Notes: generated by a model from the letters alone, not told the origin. Counted from the stretch's first letter, positions 24,330-34,067 are shown. The stretch: DNA of 64,000 bases from Nonomuraea sediminis (GCF_018531495.1 NZ_JAHDTI010000011.1:1-64000); one strand, 5' to 3'. Numbers and translations are program-made.

Positions 24330-25285
24330 GGTACGCGCTGCGGCGATGCGCCGCGGGCCTGGCCACGCTCGCCGTGCTGTCGGTCCTGGTGTTCGTGGCC
24401 ACCTCGGTCCTGCCCGGTGACGCGGCCTCGGCCCTGCTCGGCAGGAACGCCACCAAGGAGGCCCTGTCGGCGCTGCACCACGACATGGGGCTGGACCGGC
24501 CGCTGCTCGTCCAGTACGCCGACTGGATGGGCGGCCTGCTCCACGGCGACCTGGGCCGCTCGGTGACCGGGTACGTCTCCGGCGAGCCCGTCGGCGTTTG
24601 GGAGCAGATCAGCGGCAAGCTGGCCAACTCGCTGACGCTGGCCGTGGTGTCCTTCGCGCTGATCGTGCTGGCCTCGGTGGTGCTCGGCGGCTACGTCGGG
24701 CTGAAGGCGGGCCGCTGGCAGGATCACCTGCTCTCGACGCTCACGCTCGTCCCTTCCGCACTCCCGGAGTTCGTCCTGGGTGCCCTGCTGCTCGGGGTGT
24801 TCTTCACCTGGCTGGACGTGCTGCCGCCGGTGTCCCTCATCGAACCCGGCGCGGCGCCGTGGGACGAGCCTGCCCTGCTCGTCCTGCCGGTGCTCACGGT
24901 GCTCGGCGTCACGGTGGGCGCGGCTGCGCGCATGATCAGGGCCGGCATGCTCGACGCGCTGAAGGCCGAGTTCGTGGCGGCGGCGCGGCTCAACGGGATC
25001 CCCGAGGCACGCGTGGTCCGGCGCTACGCGCTGCGCAACGCGCTCGGGCCCGGCATCCAGGTGCTCGCGCTGATCGCGCAGTACCTCGTCGGCGGATTGC
25101 TCGTGGTGGAGGCCATGTTCGGCTACCCCGGCATCGGCAAGGAGTTGGTTGACGCGGTGATCATTCACGACAACACCGAGGTCAGATCGATAACGATGGT
25201 GCTGGCCTGCGCGTACGTGGGCCTGGCCATCCTGGCCGACCTGCTGGTCATGCTCGTGGTTCCCAAGCTGCGGACGACGTCATGA
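24326..25285 (+). CDS. Peptide-type ABC permease (DppB-like)
   Basis: A 319-residue permease with about six helices. The DppB/OppB pattern includes LPGDAASALLGRNATKEAL after helix 1, the cytoplasmic EAA loop (EFVAAARLNGIPEARVVRRY, then ALRNAL) and FGYPGIGKELVDAV near the end. The ATG at 24326 overlaps the preceding stop by 4 nt. It pairs with the DppC-like protein encoded next. Confidence 0.93.
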   Translation: MRYALRRCAAGLATLAVLSVLVFVATSVLPGDAASALLGRNATKEALSALHHDMGLDRPLLVQYADWMGGLLHGDLGRSVTGYVSGEPVGVWEQISGKLANSLTLAVVSFALIVLASVVLGGYVGLKAGRWQDHLLSTLTLVPSALPEFVLGALLLGVFFTWLDVLPPVSLIEPGAAPWDEPALLVLPVLTVLGVTVGAAARMIRAGMLDALKAEFVAAARLNGIPEARVVRRYALRNALGPGIQVLALIAQYLVGGLLVVEAMFGYPGIGKELVDAVIIHDNTEVRSITMVLACAYVGLAILADLLVMLVVPKLRTTS

Positions 25286-26058
25286 CCCGGCGGATCGGAA
25301 CCGCGCTGACGGGCCTGATCGTGCTGCTGGCCATCTCGGGGCCGTTCCTGGCGGGCAGCCCGACGCGAACGGTCGGCCCGCCGTTCAGCTCGGCCACCGG
25401 CTTCCTGGGTACGGACTTCCTCGGCAGGGACGTCCTGGCCCGCGTGCTGTCGGGCGGGCAGAGCGTGCTCCTGTACGCGGGCGCCGCGACCGTGCTGGCC
25501 TACCTGGGCGGGATCATCATCGGCCTCGTTTCCGGATATTTCGGCTCATGGCCGGATGGCGTGCTCATGCGCGGCGTGGACGTGCTCCTGTCCTTCCCCT
25601 CGCTGGTGTTCCTGCTGCTGTTCGCCACCGCGTTCGGCCGCGGCATCGCCTCGGTCGTGATCGCCACCGCCGTGATCCAGCTGCCGGCCGTCGCCAGGAT
25701 CGTCAGGACCGCCGCACTGGAACAGGCGACGCGCGGCTACGTCGAGGCGGCGGTGCTGCGGGGCGAGCGGGCCGCCGCCGTCATCGCCAGGGAGATCCTG
25801 CCGAACATCACCCGGCCCATCTCCGCAGACCTCGGCCTGCGCTTCACCTGGTCCGTCCTGCTCATCGCGAGCGTCAACTTCCTCGGGCTCGGCCTGCAGC
25901 CCCCCGCCGCCGACTGGGGCCTGATGGTCGCCGAGAACAGGGCGGGCATGCACCTCGAGCTCAACCCGATGGCGGTGCTGGCGCCGGCGTTCATGCTCGG
26001 CGTGCTGACCGTCGCGATCAACCTGGTGAGCGACGCCCTGGCGGGAGACGGCCGATGA
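25282..26058 (+). CDS. Peptide-type ABC permease (DppC-like)
   Basis: A 258-residue permease, shorter than typical DppC because the N-terminal cytoplasmic extension is small. GTDFLGRDVLARVLSGGQ is the family hallmark, and the EAA loop reads GYVEAAVLRGERAAAVIARE. It has five to six helices. It starts in an ATGA overlap with the DppB-like gene and ends in one with the ATPase gene. Confidence 0.93.
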   Translation: MTRRIGTALTGLIVLLAISGPFLAGSPTRTVGPPFSSATGFLGTDFLGRDVLARVLSGGQSVLLYAGAATVLAYLGGIIIGLVSGYFGSWPDGVLMRGVDVLLSFPSLVFLLLFATAFGRGIASVVIATAVIQLPAVARIVRTAALEQATRGYVEAAVLRGERAAAVIAREILPNITRPISADLGLRFTWSVLLIASVNFLGLGLQPPAADWGLMVAENRAGMHLELNPMAVLAPAFMLGVLTVAINLVSDALAGDGR

Positions 26059-27785
26059 TCCTCGACGTGACAGGCCTGCGGGTCGAGCTGGACTCCGGCA
26101 CCCCGGTGATCGAAGGGCTCGACCTGAGGCTCGCGCAGGGCGAGGTGCTCGGCCTCGTCGGAGAGTCGGGCAGCGGCAAGAGCACCACGGCGCTGGCGCT
26201 GCTCGGCTACGCCAGGCCGGGCACCGCCATCACCGCCGGCGACGTGACCGTGTCCGACCGGCCCCTCCTCCGCCTCGAGGAGTCCGCGCGCCGCCGCGTG
26301 CGCGGGGACCTGGTGTCCTTCGTCCCGCAGGACGCGGCCCGCGCGCTCAACCCGGCGCTGAGGATCGGCGCCGCCATCCTGGACGTCGCGCCCCGGGCGC
26401 GGACGGCGGACATCCTCCAGGCGGTCGACCTGCCGGAGACGGCCGCGCGGCGCTTCCCGCACCAGCTGTCCGGCGGCCAGCAGCAGCGGGTCACCATCGC
26501 GATGGCGCTGGCCGGGCAGCCGCCGCTCATCGTCATGGACGAGCCGACGACCGGCCTGGACGTCATCACCCAGGCCGGGATCCTGGGGGAGATCCGCAGG
26601 CTCAAGGACGAGCTGGGCGCGGCGGTCGTGTACGTCTCGCACGACCTCGCGGTCGTCTCCCAGATCGCGGACAGGATCGCGGTCATGTACGCGGGCGCCG
26701 TCGTGGAGCAGGGGCCCGCGGCCGAGCTGCTCGCCCGCCCGCGCCACCCGTACACGCGGGGACTGGTCCAGTCGATCCCGGACCACGCCAGTCCGCGCAG
26801 GCTCACCCCGATGCAGGGAACCGCCGTCGGCGTCGAGGACCGGCCCACCGGCTGCTCCTTCGCTCCCCGCTGCGCGCAGCGGACCCCTGAGTGCGACACC
26901 GCCAAGCCCGCGCCTGTCCTGGTCTCTCCGGTTCACCAGGTCCTGTGCCGGCATGCGGACCGGACTCCTCCGATCGAGCTCGGCGCGCCGCACGCGGCGG
27001 CACCGACCGCGCGGCGGGGGCTGCTCGCCGTACAGGGTCTGCGCGCGGGGCACGGCCGCGGGCGGACGGTGGTCGCGGCCGACGGCGTGTCCTTCGAACT
27101 GTCCGCGGGCGAATGCCTGGCCCTGGTCGGGCAGTCCGGCAGCGGCAAGACCACTATCGCGCGCTGCCTGGCGGGCCTGCACCGGCCGGACGCCGGCACG
27201 ATCACCCTGGACGGCGTGCCGCTGGCCGCCCGGGCCCGCGACAGGTCGGCCGAGCAGCGCCGCCGCATCCAGTACGTCTTCCAGAACCCGCACGAATCGC
27301 TCAACCCGCGCCGCCGGGTGGCCGACGAGGTGGCCAGGCCCGCCCGGGTGCTGCGCGGCCGCTCGCGCGACGCCGCCCGGGCCGAGGCCCTCGACCTGCT
27401 CGATCTGGTACGGCTGCCGCGCCGCACCGCCGGCCTGTACCCGGACCAGCTGTCCGGCGGAGAGCGCCAGCGCGTGGCCATCGCCAGGGCGCTCGCCGCC
27501 GGGCCGGAGGTGCTGATCTGCGACGAGGTCACCTCGGCCCTGGATGTCTCGGTGCAGGCGGCGATCCTCGAGCTGCTCGCCGACCTGCGCGACGAGCTCG
27601 ACCTGGCCATGCTGCTCATCACCCACGATCTCGGGGTGGTGGCCGTGGCGGCCGATCGCGTGGCCGTCCTCGAACGGGGCGTGCTGTGCGAGACCGGCCA
27701 GGTCGCCGACGTGATCCGCGCACCCGCCCACCCGTACACCCAGCGGCTGATCGCGGCCGCGCCGACGTTGAGGGAGCGGCCGTGA
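26055..27785 (+). CDS. Fused double ATPase of the peptide-type importer (DppD-DppF)
   Basis: A single 576-residue chain contains both nucleotide-binding domains. Domain 1 (about 1-290) has GESGSGKST, LSGGQQQRVTIAMALA, VMDEPTTGLD and the peptide-transporter extension GCSFAPRCAQRTPEC. Domain 2 (about 315-570) has GQSGSGKTT, the Q-loop in YVFQNPHESLNPRR, LSGGERQRVAIARALA and a Walker B ending CDEVTSALD. Such fusions are common in actinobacteria. GTGA overlaps the following M24 gene, linking transport and degradation. Confidence 0.94.
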   Translation: MILDVTGLRVELDSGTPVIEGLDLRLAQGEVLGLVGESGSGKSTTALALLGYARPGTAITAGDVTVSDRPLLRLEESARRRVRGDLVSFVPQDAARALNPALRIGAAILDVAPRARTADILQAVDLPETAARRFPHQLSGGQQQRVTIAMALAGQPPLIVMDEPTTGLDVITQAGILGEIRRLKDELGAAVVYVSHDLAVVSQIADRIAVMYAGAVVEQGPAAELLARPRHPYTRGLVQSIPDHASPRRLTPMQGTAVGVEDRPTGCSFAPRCAQRTPECDTAKPAPVLVSPVHQVLCRHADRTPPIELGAPHAAAPTARRGLLAVQGLRAGHGRGRTVVAADGVSFELSAGECLALVGQSGSGKTTIARCLAGLHRPDAGTITLDGVPLAARARDRSAEQRRRIQYVFQNPHESLNPRRRVADEVARPARVLRGRSRDAARAEALDLLDLVRLPRRTAGLYPDQLSGGERQRVAIARALAAGPEVLICDEVTSALDVSVQAAILELLADLRDELDLAMLLITHDLGVVAVAADRVAVLERGVLCETGQVADVIRAPAHPYTQRLIAAAPTLRERP

Positions 27786-28987
27786 CCACCTTTGCGGACT
27801 TCATCAGGGCGGAGGAGGAACGGCTGGCCGACCGCCCACGTGAGCTGCCGTTCGACCGCGAGGAGTACTCCGGGCGGCTGGCGGCGCTGCGCGCGCGGAT
27901 GGCCGGGGAGGGCATCGACGCTCTGGTGCTCTCCTCGCCGGACGGCATGTGCTGGCTGGACGGCTACGACGGCCGCTGGTACCGCTCGCATTCCGGGACC
28001 GCCTTCCCGCCCGCGCAGTGCACGCTGGTCACCGCGGACGGCCTGCTCATGATCGAGTCGGAGTCGCACGAGCAGCTCGTCCGGCTCACCTCCTGCGTGG
28101 AGGACTTCCACGGCGTCTCCGACACCGTGACGCTGGAGGAGTACACCCACACCCTCGCCACGCTGCTGCGCGGCCACGAGACCGTGGGCGTCGAGCGGTG
28201 GAGCAGCGTGCCCAACCCGGCCACGCTCGGCGCCGTGGAGGAGGCGCTCAAGGCGCGGGGCCACCGCGTCGTGGACGCCACCGGCACCGTACGGCTGGCG
28301 CGCCGCCTCAAGTCGCCCGCCGAGATCGCGCTCGTCGAGCGGGCACAGGCGGCCGCCGACGCCGGCACCCGCGAGCTGCACCGGCACGTCAGAGCGGGGA
28401 TGACCGAGCTCGAGGCGTGGAGCGTCTACATGGCCGGGATGATCGCCGCGGGAGGCGAGCCGTCCGCGATGCACGAGACGGTCGCCGCGGGCCCGGCGAT
28501 GCCGATGCTGCACGGCGTCAGCACCCGGCGCGCGCTGCGGCCGGGCGACCACTTCCACCTGGACGCGGCCGCCGCGGTGCACCGCTACCACGCCAGGGCG
28601 ACCAGGCCCTTCGTCCTCGGCGAGCCTCCGGCGGAGCTGGCCGCCCTGGCCGTGATCGTGGCGGGCGCGCACGACGTGCTGACCGCCACCGCGCGGCCGG
28701 GCCGGCCGTTCCGCGAGCTGAACAAGGCCCTGCGCGAGTACTTCGCCGACGCCGGCGTCGAGGGCTGGGCCGGCGGCTACGAGCTGGGCGTCTCCTTCCC
28801 GCCCGACTGGGTGGGCGAGTTCCTCTGGTCCTGCGACGACGACACCGACGCCGTCATCGAGCCCGGGCTGGTGACCAATTTCGAGAGCTGCGCCTACCTG
28901 GCGATGGTCGACACGGTCGTCTTCGACGACCAGGGGGCGCGGCTGCTGTCGTCGCTCCCGCGCGAGCTGATGGTTGGAGGATCGTGA
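27782..28987 (+). CDS. M24-family (creatinase-like) hydrolase with degenerate metal site
   Basis: A 401-residue protein with the creatinase N-terminal domain (about 15-160) and a pita-bread M24 domain (about 170-395). The usual metal motif reads HFHLDAAAAV, then YHARATRPFVLGEP, so the first Asp is kept but the second (Y-x2-D-x-T-R) is Arg. The late Glu pair reads NFES (kept) and MVDTVV (Glu replaced by Val). Loss of metal ligands is known in creatinase, which hydrolyses creatine to sarcosine and urea without metal. With a sarcosine-oxidase-like enzyme in the operon, a C-N hydrolase is more likely than a true Xaa-Pro aminopeptidase. The substrate is unknown. Confidence 0.8.
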   Translation: MTTFADFIRAEEERLADRPRELPFDREEYSGRLAALRARMAGEGIDALVLSSPDGMCWLDGYDGRWYRSHSGTAFPPAQCTLVTADGLLMIESESHEQLVRLTSCVEDFHGVSDTVTLEEYTHTLATLLRGHETVGVERWSSVPNPATLGAVEEALKARGHRVVDATGTVRLARRLKSPAEIALVERAQAAADAGTRELHRHVRAGMTELEAWSVYMAGMIAAGGEPSAMHETVAAGPAMPMLHGVSTRRALRPGDHFHLDAAAAVHRYHARATRPFVLGEPPAELAALAVIVAGAHDVLTATARPGRPFRELNKALREYFADAGVEGWAGGYELGVSFPPDWVGEFLWSCDDDTDAVIEPGLVTNFESCAYLAMVDTVVFDDQGARLLSSLPRELMVGGS

Positions 28988-29793
28988 AGAGCGCGGACGG
29001 TTACGAACTCAACGCATGGACCACCGGCGAGGGCGCCGGCGTGCTGCTGGGCCTGCACGGCGGCCCGGGCGGCGACGGCGGCGCCTACCTGGCCCCGCTG
29101 CACCGGCTGGCAGGACCCGATCGGCGGGTGGTGACCTACGACCAGCTGGCGACCGGCGGCTCGCAGGCCCCTCCCGGCGACTACCCGTGGAGCCTGGAGC
29201 GGGCGGTGGCCGACGTCGAGGCGATCCGCGCCCAGCTGGACGTGGACCGCCTGGACCTGTTCGGCCACTCCTTTGGCGGCATGCTGGCCCTGCAGTACAC
29301 GCTCGACCACCCGGAACGGGTGAACCGGCTCGTGCTGTCCAACACCGCCTCCAGCTCCGCCAGGATCACCGCGACCTTCCTCGGCCAGCTCCTCCAGCGG
29401 TACCCGCTGACGGAGGCGGTCGCCGCCATCACCGCCGACGTGCTGCTCGACCACCGCGATCCGCGCTTCCGCGCCGTGGTGCGCGACTACCTGGGGGACG
29501 AGGAGACGCTGGACCTCGGCCCGGCGGGCGCCGGGCTGTGGGGGCCGCACGTGTGGTTCGCCACCGCCGCGCTGCGCGACTGGGACGTCGACGACCGGCT
29601 CCACGAGATCACCGCCCCCACTCTGATCCTGCACGGCGGCGACGACATGTCCGATGACGCGATCAACCGGGCGCTCGCCGGCGGGATCCCGGGAAGCGAG
29701 TGGATCACCCTGAACGGCAAGGGCCACACCTTCTTCGACGACGTGCACCTGGCGATCGTCGGCACCTTTCTGAACGGCTGGAGGGAAACATGA
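28984..29793 (+). CDS. Alpha/beta hydrolase, proline-iminopeptidase-like
   Basis: A 269-residue soluble hydrolase with the oxyanion motif LHGGPGG (about residues 24-30), nucleophile elbow GHSFGG (Ser near 97), late Asp in LHGGDDMSDDA and His in NGKGHTFF. HGGPGG and the cap organisation match proline iminopeptidases and related amidases. The GTG at 28984 overlaps the M24 stop by 4 nt. In this operon it probably releases an N-terminal residue or hydrolyses an amide or lactam of the imported compound. Confidence 0.85.
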   Translation: MKSADGYELNAWTTGEGAGVLLGLHGGPGGDGGAYLAPLHRLAGPDRRVVTYDQLATGGSQAPPGDYPWSLERAVADVEAIRAQLDVDRLDLFGHSFGGMLALQYTLDHPERVNRLVLSNTASSSARITATFLGQLLQRYPLTEAVAAITADVLLDHRDPRFRAVVRDYLGDEETLDLGPAGAGLWGPHVWFATAALRDWDVDDRLHEITAPTLILHGGDDMSDDAINRALAGGIPGSEWITLNGKGHTFFDDVHLAIVGTFLNGWRET

Positions 29794-30920
29794 CCAGAGC
29801 GAGCGTGGTGATGCGCGGGCAGATCGCGCGCGGGATCGGCATTCCCCGCGAGCTGTACACCTCACAGGAGCTGTACGAGCGCGAAGTCGAGGCGATCTTC
29901 CAGACCAGCTGGCTGCTCGCCGGGCACGAATCGCAGCTGCCCGCCGTCGGCGACTACCTCACGGTCGAGGTCGGGGACGAGAGCGTCATCGTCGCCAGGA
30001 GCCGCAGCGGGCTGAGCGCGTACGCCAACGTGTGCAGGCACCGCGGCGCAAGGCTCGTCGATCCCGGGTGCGGGCAGGCCAGGATCCTGGCCTGCCCGTA
30101 CCACCAGTGGGCCTACGAGATGGACGGCAGCATGCGCGGCGCGCCCAAGATGCCGCCCGGGTTCGACCGGACGGCCTACCCCCTGGCCCGCGTGGCCGTG
30201 GAGACCTGGCAGGGGCTCGTCTTCGTGAATCTGGCGCAGGACCCGGCGCCGCTGTCGTCGCTGCTGGCTCCCGCCGAGCAGCTGATCCTCCCCTTCGACC
30301 TGGCCGAGGCGAGCGTGGCGCACACGATCACCTATGACGTCGCGGCCAACTGGAAGATCGTCTGGGAGAACGCGCAGGAGTGCTACCACTGCAGCGCCAA
30401 CCATCCCGAGCTGATGCGGACCTTCGACCTGACCTCCGGCGGCATCGAGGGTGTCTACCGGAGCGCCGACCGGCGCGTCCAGGTCACCCCGCTACCCCTG
30501 CGCAAGGGAGCCGTCTCGCTCACCGTGGACGGCGACGCCGCATGCTCCCTCCCGATGGGCGCCTTCGGCGCGGGCCGCGAGCCGTACACCGCGGCCCTGC
30601 ACATGAAGCCGACCTTCGCCGTCGTGTGCTGCCCCGACTACGCCGTGGTCCTGCGCGAGCGCCCGCTCGCCATCGATCGGACCGAGGTGACGATGACGTG
30701 GCTGGTGCGCGCGGGAGCCGAGGAGGGACGCCACTACGACCTGGACAACCTCATCAAGGTCTGGGACCAGACCAACGTGCAGGACTGGGCGCTGTGCGAG
30801 CGGACGCAACTGGGCGTGCGCTCCAGGTTCTTCCAGCCGGGCCCGCTGTCGGGGGACGAACCCTCCGTCGCCGGATTCCACCAGGCCTACGCCGACCTGC
30901 TCGCCGCCGCCGGACTGTAG
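29790..30920 (+). CDS. Rieske non-heme iron oxygenase, glycine-betaine type
   Basis: A 376-residue oxygenase alpha subunit. The Rieske cluster is CRHRGARLV plus CPYHQWAY (C-x-H...C-x2-H, about residues 82-104). The mononuclear iron site is in ENAQECYHCSANHPEL with two His ligands. This arrangement matches GbcA/CntA/stachydrine-demethylase-like enzymes that oxidise N-methyl groups of quaternary amines. No ferredoxin-reductase partner is encoded nearby, so electrons must come from elsewhere. It may perform the first demethylation or hydroxylation, with the operon's flavoproteins handling secondary amines. Confidence 0.92.
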   Translation: MTRASVVMRGQIARGIGIPRELYTSQELYEREVEAIFQTSWLLAGHESQLPAVGDYLTVEVGDESVIVARSRSGLSAYANVCRHRGARLVDPGCGQARILACPYHQWAYEMDGSMRGAPKMPPGFDRTAYPLARVAVETWQGLVFVNLAQDPAPLSSLLAPAEQLILPFDLAEASVAHTITYDVAANWKIVWENAQECYHCSANHPELMRTFDLTSGGIEGVYRSADRRVQVTPLPLRKGAVSLTVDGDAACSLPMGAFGAGREPYTAALHMKPTFAVVCCPDYAVVLRERPLAIDRTEVTMTWLVRAGAEEGRHYDLDNLIKVWDQTNVQDWALCERTQLGVRSRFFQPGPLSGDEPSVAGFHQAYADLLAAAGL

Positions 30921-30930
30921 GGGGACACCG

Positions 30931-32124
30931 ATGAACGACGTCGTGATCGTGGGCGCGGGCGTGCTCGGCCTGGCCACCGCCGCTCACCTGCTGGAACGCG
31001 GCGCGCGCGTGACCGTGGTCGAGGCTGACACGCCCGCCTCCGCCACCTCGGGCGCCGGCGCGGGATTCGTCGGCCTGTGGGCCGCCGGGTACGCGCACTT
31101 CCTGACCGAGCAGGAACTGGCGATGCAGCGCTACGGGCTGGACTTCTACGGCGCCCTCGACCGCGACTTCGACTACCGGCCCAACGGCAACCTCTACCTG
31201 GCCACCACCGAGGACGGGTGGCGGCGCTGGGTGGAGCCCATCGCCCGGCACCCCTTCGCGCCCAAGGGCACCCGCACGCTCACCCCTGCCATGGTGGCCG
31301 ACGTCACCGGCGGCGTGGTGAGCCAGGACGGGCTGCTGGGCGGCGTCCTGCACCCGGGCGGCATCCAGATCAGCGCGGGCCGCGCGACCAGGGCGCTGGC
31401 CGCGCTGGTCGAGGAGCGCGGCGGCCGGATCCTCGTCAGGACCCGCGTCACGGAACTGCTCACCTCGGACGGCGCCGTGACCGGGGTCCGCACCCAGGCG
31501 GGAGACCTGCGGGCCGGCACCGTGATCCTGGCCTGCGGCGCGTGGACGAACACCCTGCTCGCGCCGCTGGAGGCGCACCTTCCGCTGCTGCGCATGGTCG
31601 CCACCCGGGTGATCTCACCGCCGTCCGGCGTCCCGTCCGGCATGCCCACGATCATGGTGCCGGACCTGTACGGGCTGTGGCTTCGCGAGCACCGGGGCGG
31701 CCTCACCTACGGCAACGGCGACGGGTACGCCCCGCTGTTCGAGCTGGGCGGCACGCTGGGAGACAGCGGCCAGCCCCGGCGCGAGGAACTGGTGCACCGG
31801 CTGGTCGGCGAGCTGGCGCCCAAGCTCGCCGGCCTCGTCCCCGGCCACGACACCTCCATCGGCTGGTGGCTGCAGGGCGTGCCGTGCATGACCCCCGACC
31901 GGCGCTTCTACGCCGGTCCGCTGGTGCCGGGGCTGCAGGTGCTCGCCGGGGACAACGAGGCGGGCGTGACGCACGGGCCCGCGCTCGGCCGCCTGATGGC
32001 CGATCTGGCACTGGAGGGCGGAAGCTCCTGGCTCGACCCCGCCCCCTACGAACCCCGCCGGTTCGACACGGCGGGCCTGTCCACCGAGGAGTCCGTCCTG
32101 CGCGCGATGCCGGCCCGCCGATGA
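30931..32124 (+). CDS. FAD-dependent amine / D-amino-acid oxidase family protein
   Basis: A 397-residue DAO-family flavoprotein: VVIVGAGVLGLATAAHLL (about 4-21), the acidic end of strand 2 in VVEAD, the active-site segment TSGAGAGFVGLWAAGYAH, and TVILACGAWTNTLLAP about two thirds in. It resembles sarcosine/dimethylglycine oxidase catalytic subunits, but nothing identifies its substrate. The SolA-like enzyme that opens the operon is a different subfamily, so two oxidations or two substrates are implied. ATG 30931 has GGGGGA upstream. The next gene begins in an ATGA overlap. Confidence 0.88.
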   Translation: MNDVVIVGAGVLGLATAAHLLERGARVTVVEADTPASATSGAGAGFVGLWAAGYAHFLTEQELAMQRYGLDFYGALDRDFDYRPNGNLYLATTEDGWRRWVEPIARHPFAPKGTRTLTPAMVADVTGGVVSQDGLLGGVLHPGGIQISAGRATRALAALVEERGGRILVRTRVTELLTSDGAVTGVRTQAGDLRAGTVILACGAWTNTLLAPLEAHLPLLRMVATRVISPPSGVPSGMPTIMVPDLYGLWLREHRGGLTYGNGDGYAPLFELGGTLGDSGQPRREELVHRLVGELAPKLAGLVPGHDTSIGWWLQGVPCMTPDRRFYAGPLVPGLQVLAGDNEAGVTHGPALGRLMADLALEGGSSWLDPAPYEPRRFDTAGLSTEESVLRAMPARR

Positions 32125-34067
32125 GCGTCCACGACTACGTCTCCGCGTTCTTCCTGCGGACTCGCGAGCCCGCGCTCGGCACGATCGCCGACGCCTGCGA
32201 CGTCGCGGTCTCGCCGGACGGCGGCAGGATCGCCTTCACCGCGCACGTCCCCGTCGCGGTCGACCAGGACCCGGTACGCCGCGTCGCGCTCCTCGACCTG
32301 CGCGACGGCAGCGTCGTCCTGCGCGACGGGCCGGAGGAGAGCCGCCAGCCCTGCTGGTCACCCGGCGGCCGGCTGGCCTGGCTCGCCGGCGAGGGCGGCG
32401 TCGAGGTCGAAGGCCGCTTCCCCGGCGCGGCCTTCCGAGCGGCGATCCCCGGCGTGGCGGAGTACCTCGCCTGGTCGCCGGACGGCGAGAGGCTGCTCGT
32501 CGGCGGAGCCGAGCCCGGTGCGGAACTGACCGACGTCGCAGGGTCCGGCCGCATCCCCCTGGGCGCCGAGCGCCCCGGCTGGGCGCCCGAGGTCAGCGAG
32601 GGGGAGCCGGTCACCGGCCGGCGCCGGGTCTGGATCCTGGATCCCACCCGCGGCACCACCCGGTGCCTGCCGGGCGAGCTGAACGTCTGGCAGGCCGCCT
32701 GGGCGGGGCCCGACCGGCTGGTCTGCGTCACCTCCGGCCACCCGGGCGAGTCGGCCTGGTACGCCGCGGACCTGACGTTCCTGCACACGCGGGACGGATC
32801 GGTGTCCTCCGTCCCGCTGGGCGCCGACCGGCAGCTGGGCCTGCCCGCCGGGGCTCCGGGCGGCGGGCACGTGTCCGTGGTGACCGGCGCGATGAGCGAC
32901 CGCGGCCTCTACACCGGGCGGCTCGTCGTCATCCCGGACGGCGGCCACCCCCAGGAAGTGGACACCGCCGGCGTGGACGTGTCCGACCAGTCCTGGCTCG
33001 ACGACGACCGGGTGCTGTTCGCCGGGCTGCGCGGGCTGGAGACCGTGATCGGCACCCACTCCCTAGCCACCGGCGAGACCCGGGTGCTGTGGGAGTCGGC
33101 GCGGACCTGCGGGCCGCTGCTGCCCGCCGCGGGCGCGGGCGGAGAGACCGTCGCCGCGGTCGTCCACGGCTACGACCTGCCACCGGCTCTCGCGGTGATC
33201 CGCGACGGCGCCGCCGAGACCGTGCTCGACCTGGCCAACCAGGGCAGCGCCCACCTGCTCGACCTCGCGGGCACCCTGCGGCCGGTCCGCTGGCGGGCGC
33301 CCGACGGGCAGTCGGTGGAGGGGCTGCTGGCGCTGCCGCCGGGCGACGGGCCGTTCGCCCTGGTGGTGTACGTGCACGGCGGGCCGGTGTGGGCCTGGCG
33401 CAACGAGTGGTCGATGCACTACGCCCACACGCCGCTGCTGGTCGGGCGCGGCTACGCCGTACTGCATGTCAACATGCGCGGGAGCGCGGGCCGCGGCCAG
33501 GACTTCGCGATCGCGGGGCTGCGCGACATGGGCGGCGTCGACGCGGCCGACATCCTCAGCGGCGTCGACGCGCTCGTCGCCGCGGGGCTGGCCGACGGCG
33601 AGCGGGTCGGCGTGACGGGCAACAGCTACGGCGGCTTCATGGCGGCCTGGCTGGTGGCGACCTCGGACCGCTTCGCCGCGGCCGTGGCCCGCTCGCCGGT
33701 CACCGACTGGGTCAGCCAGCACCACACCTCCAACCTGCCGGGATTTGACGCGTTCTGCCTGAACGGCGACCCGCTCGACCCCGGCTCGGACTACCGGACC
33801 CGCAGTCCCCTCTACCGGGCGGACCACGTCGACACCCCGATCATGCTGATGGCCGGGGCCCACGATCTGGCGACCCCGCCGGAGCAGGCGGCGATGTTCC
33901 ATCGTGCGTTGGTCGAGCGGGGCAGGCCGAGCACACTGGTGATCTATCCGGAGGAGGGGCACGGTGTCCGGCACCACCTGGCGGTCGCCGATCAGTGCGT
34001 CCGCCTGTTGGAGTTCCTAGAGCGACACATGCCATCGGAAAATGGTACAAACAGGACGTGTGGGTGA
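32121..34067 (+). CDS. S9-family prolyl oligopeptidase-like serine peptidase
   Basis: A 648-residue cytoplasmic peptidase. Residues about 20-390 have repeats with SPDG motifs typical of a beta-propeller that filters small peptides. The C-terminal alpha/beta-hydrolase domain has VYVHGGPVWAW, nucleophile GNSYGGFMAAWL (Ser near 505), Asp in MAGAHDLATPPEQ and His in EEGHGVRHH. It belongs with dipeptidyl or acylaminoacyl peptidases. Together with a peptide-type importer and PIP-like hydrolase it supports small-peptide breakdown. Its 3' end overlaps the PucR gene. Confidence 0.92.
   Translation: MSVHDYVSAFFLRTREPALGTIADACDVAVSPDGGRIAFTAHVPVAVDQDPVRRVALLDLRDGSVVLRDGPEESRQPCWSPGGRLAWLAGEGGVEVEGRFPGAAFRAAIPGVAEYLAWSPDGERLLVGGAEPGAELTDVAGSGRIPLGAERPGWAPEVSEGEPVTGRRRVWILDPTRGTTRCLPGELNVWQAAWAGPDRLVCVTSGHPGESAWYAADLTFLHTRDGSVSSVPLGADRQLGLPAGAPGGGHVSVVTGAMSDRGLYTGRLVVIPDGGHPQEVDTAGVDVSDQSWLDDDRVLFAGLRGLETVIGTHSLATGETRVLWESARTCGPLLPAAGAGGETVAAVVHGYDLPPALAVIRDGAAETVLDLANQGSAHLLDLAGTLRPVRWRAPDGQSVEGLLALPPGDGPFALVVYVHGGPVWAWRNEWSMHYAHTPLLVGRGYAVLHVNMRGSAGRGQDFAIAGLRDMGGVDAADILSGVDALVAAGLADGERVGVTGNSYGGFMAAWLVATSDRFAAAVARSPVTDWVSQHHTSNLPGFDAFCLNGDPLDPGSDYRTRSPLYRADHVDTPIMLMAGAHDLATPPEQAAMFHRALVERGRPSTLVIYPEEGHGVRHHLAVADQCVRLLEFLERHMPSENGTNRTCG

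Noticed and set aside
26055-27785. Suspected frameshift or misassembly joining two ABC ATPase genes
   Set aside because: Both domains are intact in a single frame with a sensible linker, and DppD-DppF fusions are common in actinobacteria.
31077-32120. In-frame upward extension of the S9 peptidase gene through the flavoprotein gene
   Set aside because: The extension is an out-of-frame reading of the flavoprotein gene. The ATG at 32121 in an ATGA overlap is the natural start.
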